DNA from: Acetobacter orleanensis
Lineage (GTDB): Bacteria; Pseudomonadota; Alphaproteobacteria; Acetobacterales; Acetobacteraceae
DNA length: 64,000 nt
Direction of reading: 5' to 3'
Assembly (NCBI RefSeq): GCF_001581005.1
Contig: NZ_LHZV01000056.1
Span: 1 to 64,000, forward strand
This document shows, piece by piece, positions 1 to 8,498 of the stretch (the first letter of the stretch is position 1; each line of letters starts with the position of its first letter). The notes under the pieces were generated by a model. That model was not told the DNA's origin and did no database searches. It saw only the letters and a list, made by a program, of their open reading frames with translations. A program made the translations under genes and the position numbers.

Positions 1-826
1 AATCACACTTCAGCGAATTTCCAAACAGGCTCTTAGGTGTGGCCCAGTAATGGTCACCATTCCAGAAAATTGGATTGCTGGTGCTCGGAGTTGATCCACC
101 GACAATATCAGTTTCATCACCGATGGATGAAATATGCCACCCCTCGGGCTTCCCCTCATTATCCAGCATAGCGGGAAATAGCTCCCACAGTTCTGGGGAG
201 AGGTAAGGGGCTTCTCCGGCCATTTTTGCCCGTGTCGGGCCAAAATCGACAAACCAGTCCCGAAACAACGCTCGCGCCATGGCTTCCAGCGTTTCGTTCG
301 TCCGGCGGTTGAGGTCTATTTTGTCGTCGAGAGAAGATAGTAAAGTCCCGATTTGTCTTTGCGTATCAAAAGGAGGATAGGAAATAGGAAGAGACCTAAG
401 AGCTTTTTGACTGATGCCCGGTACGGTTGTACCTGTCGAATAGCCTTCAAGAATATTTTGCTGTGACGGAGAAGATAATAGGTAGCGTAAAAATGTGTTA
501 TCGAGGATGCCGCTTTTTCCACGTAAACAAACTATACGTTGGCCCAAAGCATATTGAACAGTTTCTTCTGTTAGTTGGATGACTTCTCCCATCGGTCCCT
601 CTGTTGTCATCACAACATCCCCGACATGAGGTAATCCACGCACCATCCATTTTGCGTAATAATCGAAAGCAATTTTTTGTTCGATAGGTTGCAGAAGTCC
701 GCTAGTTTTCACGACTTTCGCAGAAAGAACAGGTATTCCTACAGACGCTTTTGGAGGGCTCTTGCCTCGGTAATCTAATAAAATTTCGAGGCAATTTTCA
801 AGTATATCGTCGTGCCAATCAGTCAT
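1..826 (-). CDS. hsdS: Type I restriction-modification specificity subunit HsdS (partial, C-terminus outside window)
   Basis: The S subunit supplies the two target recognition domains that choose the bipartite site methylated or cut by the HsdM/HsdR complex. The frame is open from the ATG at 826 to the window edge, giving 275 codons. The start reads MTDWHDDILENC, followed by LLDYRGKSPPKA and GIPVLSAKVV, the classic opening of a target recognition domain. A central conserved helix region (QIGTLLSSLDDKIDLNRR, then ALFRDWFVDFGP) precedes the start of the second recognition domain (VGGSTPSTSNP near the edge). The start overlaps the end of the MntA-like gene by 8 bp, so it is translated within the hsdM operon. 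HsdR is not visible and would be expected further left. Confidence 0.88.
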   Translation of the reverse strand, partial: MTDWHDDILENCLEILLDYRGKSPPKASVGIPVLSAKVVKTSGLLQPIEQKIAFDYYAKWMVRGLPHVGDVVMTTEGPMGEVIQLTEETVQYALGQRIVCLRGKSGILDNTFLRYLLSSPSQQNILEGYSTGTTVPGISQKALRSLPISYPPFDTQRQIGTLLSSLDDKIDLNRRTNETLEAMARALFRDWFVDFGPTRAKMAGEAPYLSPELWELFPAMLDNEGKPEGWHISSIGDETDIVGGSTPSTSNPIFWNGDHYWATPKSLFGNSLKCD

Positions 827-1124
827 GAAATACGATGCCTGAGCTATGAATTATGTTTTGGAATGTCATATCTGTCTGTGCCCAATCTAGCACATCCACT
901 TTCCACGGCAGGTTAGAGTTAGAGAAGGCTTCTTCCAACCGTGCTCGCGTCTTCAAAGGCAAAGGTTCATCACCCATAATCGCCAGATCAAGGTCAGAAA
1001 ACGGCTTGGCCTTGCCCGTGACACGCGAACCAAAAGCCCGCACTTCACGGTCGGGCACAATCTCGTTGAGTATTCGCAGCACGATAGCCCGCTCTTCGGG
1101 CGTTATGTCGATCTGCCCTGTCAC
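819..1124 (-). CDS. mntA: MntA-like minimal nucleotidyltransferase (HEPN/MNT antitoxin)
   Basis: This 101-residue protein carries the minimal nucleotidyltransferase signature GSX10DXD: Gly32-Ser33, ten residues, then Asp44 and Asp46, with a likely third acidic residue at Asp77. In characterised HepT/MntA pairs this enzyme inactivates the HEPN toxin by adding AMP to a tyrosine; that is family knowledge, not shown here. The start is GTG at 1124, and its GTGA overlaps the stop of the upstream HEPN gene, so the two are translationally coupled in toxin-then-antitoxin order. The 3' end overlaps hsdS. Sitting inside a restriction operon is unusual and suggests linked expression. Confidence 0.82.
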   Translation of the reverse strand: MTGQIDITPEERAIVLRILNEIVPDREVRAFGSRVTGKAKPFSDLDLAIMGDEPLPLKTRARLEEAFSNSNLPWKVDVLDWAQTDMTFQNIIHSSGIVFHD

Positions 1125-1522
1125 GCCGTGCGCTCTTTCAGCGTGGCCAGCAGAAACTCGGCTTCTGCGATAAAGTCCGGAATGGTGGCCACAACCTGTT
1201 TGGCCGTCATTTCGTTGTAAGTATGGCTGGTCAGGTTACGCATTTTACGGAACACGCTCCACTGGGGCCATGCGCTTTTGAGCAGTGCGGCCTCGTTGGC
1301 GGAGCGGATCATGTCCGGAAAGCCCATGCGGTCATAGTCCTCGGGGGAGGCAGAATTGGCTTCCAGAAAGCGCTTCAGGGTTTTGTGGCTGAGTTCATAG
1401 GTAAACTCGAAACGCTGGATTAGGCCGTCCCGCAACTGTTCGTCGTCGGGTTGGGCAAGGTGGCGTGTCCAGCCTTCCTTTAATCGGTTGAGCGCGCGTT
1501 CCAGTGGGGTGAGATACAGCAT
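1121..1522 (-). CDS. hepT: HepT-like HEPN toxin (HI0074 / nucleotidyltransferase substrate-binding family)
   Basis: A 133-residue, mostly helical protein of the HI0074-type HEPN family. It keeps the full RX4HXY ribonuclease motif: Arg95, His100 and Tyr102 in RNLTSHTY. In the known HepT toxins Arg and His form the RNase site and the Tyr is the residue AMPylated by MntA. The start ATG at 1522 overlaps the hsdM stop by one base (TAATG), and its own stop overlaps the MntA start. Because all catalytic residues are present the toxin is predicted to be active. Alternative reading: an HI0074 protein serving as a non-toxic partner; the intact motif argues against this. Confidence 0.82.
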   Translation of the reverse strand: MLYLTPLERALNRLKEGWTRHLAQPDDEQLRDGLIQRFEFTYELSHKTLKRFLEANSASPEDYDRMGFPDMIRSANEAALLKSAWPQWSVFRKMRNLTSHTYNEMTAKQVVATIPDFIAEAEFLLATLKERTA

Positions 1523-3135
1523 TACACGCTTTCCTTCTGCACGATCAGCTTCAGGGAGGCGGTAATTTTCGCGTTCAGTTCTTCACCCTGCGCAAACTGT
1601 TCTTTCAGGGTCTTTTCAAGGGCAGCGAAGCGTTCGGTAAATGGCACACGGTCTTCCTCGGCCTCCTCAGCCCCCACATAGCGGCCCGGTGTCAGAACAA
1701 AGCCGTGCTGTTTCACCTCGTCCAGCGTGGCGGATTTGCAGAAGCCCGGACTATCCTCATAGGTGCCCGCGTTCTTTTCTCCACGCCATGCGTGATAGGT
1801 GTCGGCAATGCGGGCCACGTCCTCGTCCGTCAGTTCCCGGCGAGTGCGGTCAACAAGCTTGCCCAGCTTGCGAGCGTCAATAAACAGGATTTCTCCGCGC
1901 CGGTCTCGCCAGCCTTTTTGTTTTTTGGTGCGGGTGAGGAACCACAGGCAGGCCGGAATCTGGGTGGAATAGAAAAGCTGACCGGGCAGAGCCACCATGC
2001 AGTCCACCACATCGGCTTCCACCATCCGGCGGCGAATTTCGCCTTCGCTGTTCTGGTTGGAGGACATGGAGCCATTGGCCAGCACCACGCCAGCGGTGCC
2101 GTCAGGGACCAGATGCCACAGGATATGCTGGAGCCAAGCATAGTTGGCATTGCCTGCTGGCGGCTTGCCATACTGCCAGCGTGGGTCTTCCTCTAGTGAC
2201 GCGTTCCACCAGTCCGACACGTTAAAGGGCGGGTTGGCCAGAATATAGTCAAAGCGCAGGTCTTTCAGTTCATCACGCAGAAAGCTGCCTTCGTTGTTCC
2301 AGCGGATATCCGCGCCAATACCCCGCACGGCAAGGTTCATGCGGGCCAGACGCCATGTGGTGTGGTTGCTCTCCTGCCCGTAAATGGCAATGTCACCCAG
2401 CTTGCCGCCATGGGTTTCCACAAAGCGCTCAGACTGCACGAACATGCCACCAGAGCCACAGCACGGGTCATAGACCCGGCCCTTATAGGGTTCGAGCATG
2501 GAAACCAGCGTACGCACCACGCTGGAAGGCGTGTAGAACTCGCCCCCGCGCTTGCCTTCAGCTCCGGCAAACCCGCCAAGGAAGTATTCGTACACCCGGC
2601 CCAGCACGTCCCGCGCCTTGTCGTCCGTATCGCCCATGCCGATGTCAGAGATCAGATCAATCAGTTCCCCGAGCATCACGCTATCAAGGGCAGGCCGTCC
2701 GTAATCCTTGGGAAGAACCCCCTTGAGCTGGTCCGGGTTGGCCTTTTCGATGGCCAGCATGGCGTCATCAATCATCTTGCCGATGCCGGGGGAACGGGCG
2801 TTGTCTCTGAGGTGAGACCAGCGGGCGGTCTCGGGCACCCAGAAGATGTTTTCAGCCAGATATTCGTCCGGGTCTTCCGCCGCTGCCGGGTCATCCAGCA
2901 TCAGTTCAGCATGGCGGGCTTCAAAGGCGGTGGAGATGTAGCGCAGGAAGATCAGGCCAAGGGCCACATGCTTGTAGTCTGAGGGTTCAAGGTTCTTGCG
3001 CAGCTTGTCAGCCGCCAGAAACATCTGCTGTTCAAAGCCCAGTGTCGCACTCGCTGTCTTGGTTTTGCTCGCCTTGGTGGTTTTCTTGGGAGCAGGGGCA
3101 GCATCAGGGTTCTTGCGAGGGCGACCGCGTGGCAT
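1522..3135 (-). CDS. hsdM: Type I restriction-modification DNA methyltransferase subunit HsdM
   Basis: A 537-residue N6-adenine DNA methyltransferase that modifies the host recognition site in complex with HsdS. The first 30 residues are a Lys/Ala/Pro-rich tail. The helical N-terminal HsdM domain follows ([18 protein letters not shown]), then the SAM-binding region ([13 protein letters not shown]) and the catalytic [13 protein letters not shown] motif IV. Length and motif order are normal for the family. It is the first gene of the visible operon hsdM-hepT-mntA-hsdS, all joined by overlapping start and stop codons. The ATG at 3135 was chosen because no longer conserved extension is evident. 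Confidence 0.93.
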   Translation of the reverse strand: MPRGRPRKNPDAAPAPKKTTKASKTKTASATLGFEQQMFLAADKLRKNLEPSDYKHVALGLIFLRYISTAFEARHAELMLDDPAAAEDPDEYLAENIFWVPETARWSHLRDNARSPGIGKMIDDAMLAIEKANPDQLKGVLPKDYGRPALDSVMLGELIDLISDIGMGDTDDKARDVLGRVYEYFLGGFAGAEGKRGGEFYTPSSVVRTLVSMLEPYKGRVYDPCCGSGGMFVQSERFVETHGGKLGDIAIYGQESNHTTWRLARMNLAVRGIGADIRWNNEGSFLRDELKDLRFDYILANPPFNVSDWWNASLEEDPRWQYGKPPAGNANYAWLQHILWHLVPDGTAGVVLANGSMSSNQNSEGEIRRRMVEADVVDCMVALPGQLFYSTQIPACLWFLTRTKKQKGWRDRRGEILFIDARKLGKLVDRTRRELTDEDVARIADTYHAWRGEKNAGTYEDSPGFCKSATLDEVKQHGFVLTPGRYVGAEEAEEDRVPFTERFAALEKTLKEQFAQGEELNAKITASLKLIVQKESV

Positions 3136-3260
3136 GAAAGAAAGCCTTGTTTCTCAGAAAATTCAGATGCCCCAGTTTGACGGAAACTGGCGATCTGGTC
3201 GAGAGGCAATGGCGGGATGGAGGGCTGTCTGGCCTCATGTGCCAGTGGTGAACCGGGATT

Positions 3261-4997
3261 TTATAGTGATGGTCCCATGGCCGGTTGGGTTGGGGCGATG
3301 GCCATGGTGTTCCTCAAGCCTTCTGGAACAGATAGCTTTGAGCGCAGGCGGGCGATCTCCTGCTTTGCCCGCTCTTTTTCAGCTTGGTGGGCCTTGTCCC
3401 ATTGTCTGATACGGTCTGTTCTGGCCTTTACCAGCCGGTCAAAACGATGCTGGAGCCATGGTTCAAGTTTTTCCGGATCAGCCGGAGCGGAAAATTCAGC
3501 ATCATACTGTTTCCTGAATTCTTCAAGGACAGGTCTATCCTGTTCTGTCAGGATAGACCGGACAGGTTCTGGCGGTGTTGAGCGCAACCCGACAATATGC
3601 AGCAACGCCTGTATAACAAACCGCAGGATTTCGAGGAATTCGAGCAAAAGCTGCTGGCAGACTTTTTCCAGTTTCCCGGCTCGTCCGGTCATGCGTTGCC
3701 AGCGGCTTTCTTTCGCTTGTTTCCACTCTTTTTTGGCACGATGGTAACGTACAAAGCTGCTACGTAGTTGCTTCTGGTAGGGTGTGAGGGCTTTTCGCCA
3801 TTTTGCGAGCATTTCTTCCCTCTTCAGAGGTGCCCAGTCCGCTTCTGGCGCTCTCTGGTCAAGGATAGCCTGCTGGTCCTGAATGGCCTGCCTGATCCGA
3901 CGACGGAGACGGGCTTCTTCGGCGCTGAGGATCAGCGGATACAGTGGTTTCGGAGGAATGTGTGGCACGACGGCTGGCCTGTCCACATCCTCCATCTGCC
4001 TGCGCCTGAGTGCGTCAATCGCTTTATTCCTGCGTGGTAGGCGGATACGTTTTGGACTCCTGTTGGGGGCAGGTGAGGTGTCGGGGGCGGAGAGTATTTC
4101 GGTCTGGTCATTCTCTGATGTTATGCGGACGGGAACACGGGTGCTTCTGATATCCAGTTTCGACTTTTCGTGTTCTGCTGATTGTTCTTTTGCCAGAAGC
4201 TTTCGGAATTCCGCCATGCGCACTTTTGTCAGCCGGGTAAAGCTACCAATGAGTGTTCCATCGTTCTTTTCAATGATATGAGCGCCGGGGCGTGTTTCTT
4301 TTCGATCACCTTCCCGCATAGTCAGGTCATGTTCCGCCAGCGCCGCCCGGAATGATTTTAACCCGTCCGATTGTGACCAGAGGGTGCTGACCAGTTTTTT
4401 CATCGCCGGGAGGTCAAGCCCCTGTCGTTCCGTGATCCGTCGGGCCTGCGATGTGTAGGCGGCGCGCGGTTTGGCGCTGTCAGAAACAGGGATCAAGGCT
4501 GTGACCTGTTCAGCTGCCTGATGATGGCCTTCTCGGCATAGGGCCTTGGCAATAGCTTTGTCATGCCTTCCGGGCACGAGAGTATGACCAAGCCGGATTT
4601 CCTCCAGCCGTGCGACTTTCTCCAGGCGCATCCATGTGAACCTGCTTTCCAGAACATGGTTGCCCTGCCATTCGGGCAGGATCAGGTGCCCGTGTGTGCT
4701 GCCGTCTTTCTGGTGGATGACAAGTGTGAGGTGTTCCGGGTCGGCATGGAGTTCTTCACACAGGTGACGGGCAAAGTCCGAAAGCTGGTTATCGCTCATG
4801 GCCTCGTCTGGATTGAAAGCGATATGGCGCAGACCGTATGTCAGCCCCTCCCGTCTGGCTTCGCGCACATGGTCACGCATGAGCCAGTCCGACCCCGCCA
4901 AAACCCGGATGGCTTCATTCTTTGCACCATGCAGCACATGGCGGGACAAAGCACCCGCGCCACTTTTTGTTCTGATCCGGCTTTCTTTGACGATCAT
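3261..4997 (-). CDS. Relaxase / mobilization nuclease (MOBP-like) with atypical N-terminus
   Basis: A 578-residue predicted relaxase that would nick the transfer origin and pilot DNA during conjugative mobilization. The metal-binding three-histidine motif is clear (VIHQKDGSTHGHLILPEW, about residues 95-112). The C-terminal half is Arg/Lys/Gln-rich and probably helical. An ATG at 4997 was chosen over a TTG at 5012 because the protein then begins MIVKESRIRTKS, as relaxases usually do. There is no tyrosine before about residue 54, so the usual N-terminal nucleophile is missing; His20 or His23 are candidates, as in MOBV enzymes that use histidine. It lies 19 bp downstream of mobC. No coupling protein or type IV secretion genes are visible, so transfer would depend on a helper. 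Confidence 0.82.
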   Translation of the reverse strand: MIVKESRIRTKSGAGALSRHVLHGAKNEAIRVLAGSDWLMRDHVREARREGLTYGLRHIAFNPDEAMSDNQLSDFARHLCEELHADPEHLTLVIHQKDGSTHGHLILPEWQGNHVLESRFTWMRLEKVARLEEIRLGHTLVPGRHDKAIAKALCREGHHQAAEQVTALIPVSDSAKPRAAYTSQARRITERQGLDLPAMKKLVSTLWSQSDGLKSFRAALAEHDLTMREGDRKETRPGAHIIEKNDGTLIGSFTRLTKVRMAEFRKLLAKEQSAEHEKSKLDIRSTRVPVRITSENDQTEILSAPDTSPAPNRSPKRIRLPRRNKAIDALRRRQMEDVDRPAVVPHIPPKPLYPLILSAEEARLRRRIRQAIQDQQAILDQRAPEADWAPLKREEMLAKWRKALTPYQKQLRSSFVRYHRAKKEWKQAKESRWQRMTGRAGKLEKVCQQLLLEFLEILRFVIQALLHIVGLRSTPPEPVRSILTEQDRPVLEEFRKQYDAEFSAPADPEKLEPWLQHRFDRLVKARTDRIRQWDKAHQAEKERAKQEIARLRSKLSVPEGLRNTMAIAPTQPAMGPSL

Positions 4998-5016
4998 GGG
5001 GCATGACCACAAACAG

Positions 5017-5406
5017 TCAGTGCAGGATCAGTGCTGGCCTGTCGCACCTGCGACGGGCAGACCTGCCATGGTGGTTTCTCCGTGAGTGGGGGAGAAGGTG
5101 GTCAAGATGCTGGATCAGCTTCTCAATCTCGTTCAGCACAGTCCCGCAATGCACCACATCGTCACAGTTGGCAGAATGAGCAAGCTGGTTGAGGTTATTC
5201 CCGACACGGGAAAGCTGATGACGTATCCCACGTAGTTCATCGGGAACGTGTGGTCCATCATGCCCGGCCAGTTCCGCACTGGTTAGGAGGGAGCGTATCC
5301 AGTGGGCAGTTGTGGCATGGCCATGAGTGCTGGCGATATGGTTCCAGCGCACCAGTTCATCGGGTGATGCACGGACGGAAAGGCGGGAAGTTCGGGCAAT
5401 CGGCAT
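5017..5406 (-). CDS. mobC: MobC-like plasmid mobilization accessory protein
   Basis: A 129-residue small basic protein. Residues 5-45 resemble a ribbon-helix-helix DNA-binding region (SRLSVRASPDELVRWNHIA), and residues 60-80 carry the MobC family signature (RHQLSRVGNNLNQLAH). MobC proteins help open and bind the transfer origin for the relaxase. It starts with ATG at 5406 and is followed after 19 bp by the relaxase gene. The conserved hairpin-containing repeat at 5425-5509 lies immediately upstream of its start, where a transfer origin is usually found. Confidence 0.82.
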   Translation of the reverse strand: MPIARTSRLSVRASPDELVRWNHIASTHGHATTAHWIRSLLTSAELAGHDGPHVPDELRGIRHQLSRVGNNLNQLAHSANCDDVVHCGTVLNEIEKLIQHLDHLLPHSRRNHHGRSARRRCDRPALILH

Positions 5407-5424
5407 AACAAGGTTTTCCTTAAA

Positions 5425-5509
5425 GAGGGGGTTAACGGGGGAGATTTCTCCCCCTTGCCAGCTTGTCGAATGCTACCCTTGGGTAGCCATTTGACACTGC
5501 TGGCTCCCT
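5425..5509. repeat. Transfer-origin-like repeat, copy A
   Basis: An 85-bp block that recurs almost unchanged at 8499-8580. It holds two perfect hairpins: GGGGGAGA-TT-TCTCCCCC (5437-5454) and GCTACCC-TT-GGGTAGC (5472-5487), followed by the fully conserved tail ATTTGACACTGCTGGCTCCC. Short arms AGCCA and TGGCT in the tail could form a further stem. It lies between mobC and integrase 1. Hairpin-rich DNA directly upstream of mobC is typical of an oriT; that function is inferred. It could instead be an accessory integrase-binding region or a regulatory site. Confidence 0.7.
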
Positions 5510-5583
5510 GTAAGGGTAACCTATTTAGATGCCTGATTTCCGAACTTTCTTTTTATGCAAACGAGATGGCGAGAATAAGCCTT

Positions 5584-7191
5584 TCAATAAGGAATGATGC
5601 ACTCTGCTGGGTAGCGCAGGGCTTCAATGACTTGTTGAAGGTTTGAGACGTCGATAGCGCTGGTGTAATTCATCGTTCCCTGCGATTTATGGCTGGCTTC
5701 ATGCCCAAGCACGGTATCAATCCAGAGTTCGCGGATATGGGCTTCCTGATTGCGTAGCCGGGTGGAAACCGTATGGCGGAAGGAATGGAACGTCACATCT
5801 TCCGGGATGCCAATGCGCTTTTTGTGCTTCGAGAAAGCTCGAGCAAAGTTGTCCCCGCGCTCACCTGTCGATGAAACCGTGAGGTCAGGGAACAGGTAAT
5901 GCTCCCCGGTATTCTGGAGTAAGTCGAACCCTTCCATGGCGAGCAGGTGCGAGTGAATGGGGATGATCCGTGTGCCTGCTGACGTCTTTGGTGACCAGTG
6001 ATCTTCCGGGTGAGGACGAACATGAAAGCACGGAATGCCTTCAATAATTTCTATATCCTGTTTTCTCAGATTGCAGATTTCGCCTAACCGCATCCCCGTA
6101 AACATGCCGATACTGATGATCCCCGCCCATGTGGTGCGGGAAACCGATGTGCCATTCCATGGGGTATGGGCAAGCAGTGTCAGTTCATCATCTGTCCAGC
6201 CTCGCCGTACGATCTTCTTTGTGATGTTGAAATCCCATCCAGCCCATGGATTCCGGTCGGCCATTTCTCGTTGCACAAGATGCATCCACAAGGCGGACAG
6301 ACGGGAGAAATGGTTTTTCACTGTTTTCCCGCTGACCGTTTCCTGCCCACGTTCACGGGCCTGAGCAACGGCTTCACGGATGGGAAGGCCGGTTCTTCCT
6401 TTGCCATGAGTGGCAGGAAGGTCAGAGAGCAGGTCGAAAAATTCCCCAGCAACCGTACCCGTGATCTGCTTCACCGGCATGTCGCCAAAGGCTTCAATAA
6501 AGAGGTCCACGGTCTTGCGCGTGGCTTTCTTGGTGTCCTCGCTCTTGTCCTTGTCAGCAAAGACAAATTTTTCAGCCATCGTAGAGAGAGGCGGAGAGGT
6601 TGGCTTGCGGACTTTGGGCTGTTCATCCTCAACCGGGCTTCCGGCTGGAGCATCTACCGGGGCAGCGGGGCGATGTTTGCCCAGATCGATAATCAGAGTG
6701 GAAAGGCTTTTGATCTGCTCGCGCAGCATGTCCTTTTCTTTTTTGCTTACGGCGCTGTCTGTAAAGACTTTCTGCATCATGCTTTGAAGCCGTGCTTCCA
6801 GTGCCTTGAGTGACTCTGTGGCAAAAGAGATGAAAGCGCCTTCCTTCTGCACCTGATCCATCAGGGTCATGGCGTGATCGGCTTGCAGGGCGCGTTTTTC
6901 AGCCCGGAAGGCATCATCGGCAAGGGTAAGGAGTTCTTCCTGTTCCGCGATGATTTTGCCCTGTTCGGTTAGCAGGGCAATCAGGTCCTCGCGTGACAGG
7001 TCAGTCTCCATCGTCTTTGCCTTCTCAAAAAGTGCGCCGGTTCGGGCGTAAAGGGCTGCTGCCCGTTCACGGGCCACCAGCTTACTCTGAGTCTGCAAAG
7101 AGAGAGAAATTTCGGTTCGGCCCAGTCGGGCCTGAACGGCAACGGGCACAGCCCGGCGGAAGTGGTAGTGAGAGCCGATGAGTCGGAGCAT
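5584..7191 (-). CDS. Tyrosine recombinase (site-specific integrase 1)
   Basis: A 535-residue phage-type integrase predicted to insert element A at tRNA-Leu. The N-terminus is a DUF6538-like segment (MLRLIGSHYHFRRAVP), followed by a long coiled-coil-prone region (residues 60-170), a core-binding domain and a C-terminal catalytic domain. Catalytic residues are visible: Arg in TGMRLGEICNLR, the HSFRHT box, the second His in LGHEASHKSQG, and Tyr in GTMNYTS. A longer reading frame opens at 7332 but runs through the tRNA fragment; ATG 7191 matches the start of the related integrase 2. It is a divergent paralogue of integrase 2. Confidence 0.88.
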   Translation of the reverse strand: MLRLIGSHYHFRRAVPVAVQARLGRTEISLSLQTQSKLVARERAAALYARTGALFEKAKTMETDLSREDLIALLTEQGKIIAEQEELLTLADDAFRAEKRALQADHAMTLMDQVQKEGAFISFATESLKALEARLQSMMQKVFTDSAVSKKEKDMLREQIKSLSTLIIDLGKHRPAAPVDAPAGSPVEDEQPKVRKPTSPPLSTMAEKFVFADKDKSEDTKKATRKTVDLFIEAFGDMPVKQITGTVAGEFFDLLSDLPATHGKGRTGLPIREAVAQARERGQETVSGKTVKNHFSRLSALWMHLVQREMADRNPWAGWDFNITKKIVRRGWTDDELTLLAHTPWNGTSVSRTTWAGIISIGMFTGMRLGEICNLRKQDIEIIEGIPCFHVRPHPEDHWSPKTSAGTRIIPIHSHLLAMEGFDLLQNTGEHYLFPDLTVSSTGERGDNFARAFSKHKKRIGIPEDVTFHSFRHTVSTRLRNQEAHIRELWIDTVLGHEASHKSQGTMNYTSAIDVSNLQQVIEALRYPAECIIPY

Positions 7192-7276
7192 CTGCGTTTC
7201 CCAGTCTGGGAAGACAAACGGGAAAATCCCGCAGACCCGCCAAATTCTCATTTTACTGTTATATTTCAAAGGGTTA

Positions 7277-7305
7277 GTGGTGCGAACTGCGGGACTCGAA
7301 CCCGC
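7277..7305. repeat. Attachment-site repeat (tRNA-Leu 3' end), internal copy
   Basis: These 29 bp are identical to 10044-10072, which is the 3' end of the intact tRNA-Leu(TAA) gene (acceptor strand, T-arm and encoded CCA). The rest of a tRNA is absent here. It marks the junction between elements A and B and sits 86 bp from the start codon of integrase 1. Duplication of a tRNA 3' end next to an integrase is the hallmark of tRNA-targeted integration. Confidence 0.88.
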
Positions 7306-7585
7306 TCTTCTCTGTCGTAACCAACAAAGCAACCCATTGAAACAGAACGATAATTTCAGAAGAAATCATCCTTCACATGGTGACTGCGGGTTCACTTTGC
7401 GGGCAAACCCGTGGGGCAGTCAAGATATCGATAAATATTTGGTAAATCAGCCGTTATTTTCATAGATTGGGCACGTAAGAAGATTTTATGATTTTAACAA
7501 AGAGAAAAATTTCTATCAGGATGTTTTTTAGATAATGTTAAGAATATGAATTCAATTAATAATTTATTATTTTGAGGAAAACAGT

Positions 7586-8119
7586 GTGAAAAAATATTTG
7601 CCCAATGTTTTAGAAAGGGAATTTGGAGAAATTGATGCTTCAATGAACAGCATATTGTCTCGGAAAGTACAAATTATAAAATACCAAGGGAAAGATGGAT
7701 TGTCGTTTATTAGTACATTGGGTTTGAGTAATATGGATAATAATGACAATAAATTTGAATGGATCATGGAGTTTGAACAAGATTTCCCTTCAGAACAAGC
7801 TGCTTCTATGATGGATTATTTTTTGAAAAAATTAGTGGATACTAAATTATTTCCGCCTAAGCGGGGAAGTTATATTTCGTTTCCAAAAGAAAGTGATCAT
7901 ATATGGTCCAATGATAACTTGTGTGGAATATATTTTACATATCCATTCTATAGAAGTAAAAAATTTGATGATAGCCTGAGTGAAATTGATATTGTTCCGG
8001 TTTGGGTTGTTCCAATAACAAAATTTGAGAAAGATATACTTGAAAATGAGGGCTGGACTCACTTGGAAAATTACTGGAATATTCAGAATATTAATTTACA
8101 TAACCCCTATCGTTCCTAA
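7586..8119 (+). CDS. Suppressor-of-fused (SUFU) domain protein, probable orphan immunity protein
   Basis: A 177-residue acidic protein. The C-terminal part VVPITKFEKDILENEGW followed by LENYW matches the conserved end of bacterial SUFU-domain proteins, where a Pro-Ile pair leads into a Glu-rich helix. Bacterial SUFU proteins are commonly immunity proteins against polymorphic toxins; the cognate toxin is not in this window. The start is GTG at 7586, preceded by a GAGGAAA ribosome binding site. The gene is strikingly AT-rich against the surrounding DNA, a sign of recent transfer. It is followed after 58 bp by the CPCC gene, probably one transcript. The family call rests on motif recognition only. 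Confidence 0.65.
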   Translation: MKKYLPNVLEREFGEIDASMNSILSRKVQIIKYQGKDGLSFISTLGLSNMDNNDNKFEWIMEFEQDFPSEQAASMMDYFLKKLVDTKLFPPKRGSYISFPKESDHIWSNDNLCGIYFTYPFYRSKKFDDSLSEIDIVPVWVVPITKFEKDILENEGWTHLENYWNIQNINLHNPYRS

Positions 8120-8177
8120 TTTAATTTCTGAAAGTGTATCAAGTAAAGCGTTCTGTTATTAGAAGGAATCTATACTG

Positions 8178-8375
8178 TTGGAGAAAAAATCGAGTGGCTT
8201 ACTGCCGTGCCCGTGTTGTGGGGTGACTGTAATTTCAGTTCTTGGGGAATACGAAATATGTCCAATTTGCAATTGGGAAGATGACCCTCTGCAAGCCAGT
8301 GACCCAGATTATGTGGGAGGAGCAAATCCAATAAGTTTGAACCAAGCTAATCAGAAGTGGATGGACAAAAAATAG
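8178..8375 (+). CDS. CPCC-family cysteine-rich protein
   Basis: A 65-residue protein with two Cys pairs, CPCCG near residue 11 and CPICNWEDD near residue 32, followed by DPDYVGGANPISLNQAN. This is the layout of the bacterial CPCC cysteine-rich family, thought to bind a metal and often found among toxin-immunity gene clusters. The start is TTG at 8178, about 10 nt after the AGAAGGA ribosome binding site; a CTG at 8175 is an alternative. It sits downstream of the SUFU gene in the same AT-rich cargo block of element B. Its function here is unproven. Confidence 0.78.
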   Translation: MEKKSSGLLPCPCCGVTVISVLGEYEICPICNWEDDPLQASDPDYVGGANPISLNQANQKWMDKK

Positions 8376-8498
8376 GGTTGGAGAGCGAGTAATAGAATTT
8401 TCTCTTATATATTTAGTCGTATAGGAATAGCCACTTCAATGAAGTTCATTTTCGATAAGATACTGGAAATTTTGAAGTACGAATTGAAAAAATCTTTG

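Larger units (their letters stand above)
1..7305. mobile_element. Integrative mobilizable element A (left end outside window)
   Basis: This block carries, right to left, tyrosine integrase 1, a transfer-origin-like repeat, mobC, a relaxase, and a type I restriction-modification operon with an embedded HEPN/MNT pair. It is bounded on the right by a 29-bp copy of the 3' end of tRNA-Leu (7277-7305), next to which the integrase gene starts, the usual layout for integrases that target tRNA genes. The left boundary lies beyond the window, where another att copy is predicted. Whether the restriction genes belong to the element or to older flanking DNA cannot be decided from this window. Confidence 0.6.

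Noticed and set aside
2355-2982. Long open frames opposite hsdM
   Set aside because: They mirror the coding strand in a GC-rich gene, have no recognisable domain and lack ribosome binding sites.
5437-5454. GGGGGAGA/TCTCCCCC palindrome as a plain transcription terminator
   Set aside because: There is no T-run on either strand, and the whole 85-bp block, not just this stem, is conserved in copy B.
7192-7332. N-terminal extension of integrase 1 starting at 7332
   Set aside because: It translates through the tRNA-Leu fragment and is not matched in integrase 2; ATG 7191 aligns with the conserved integrase start.
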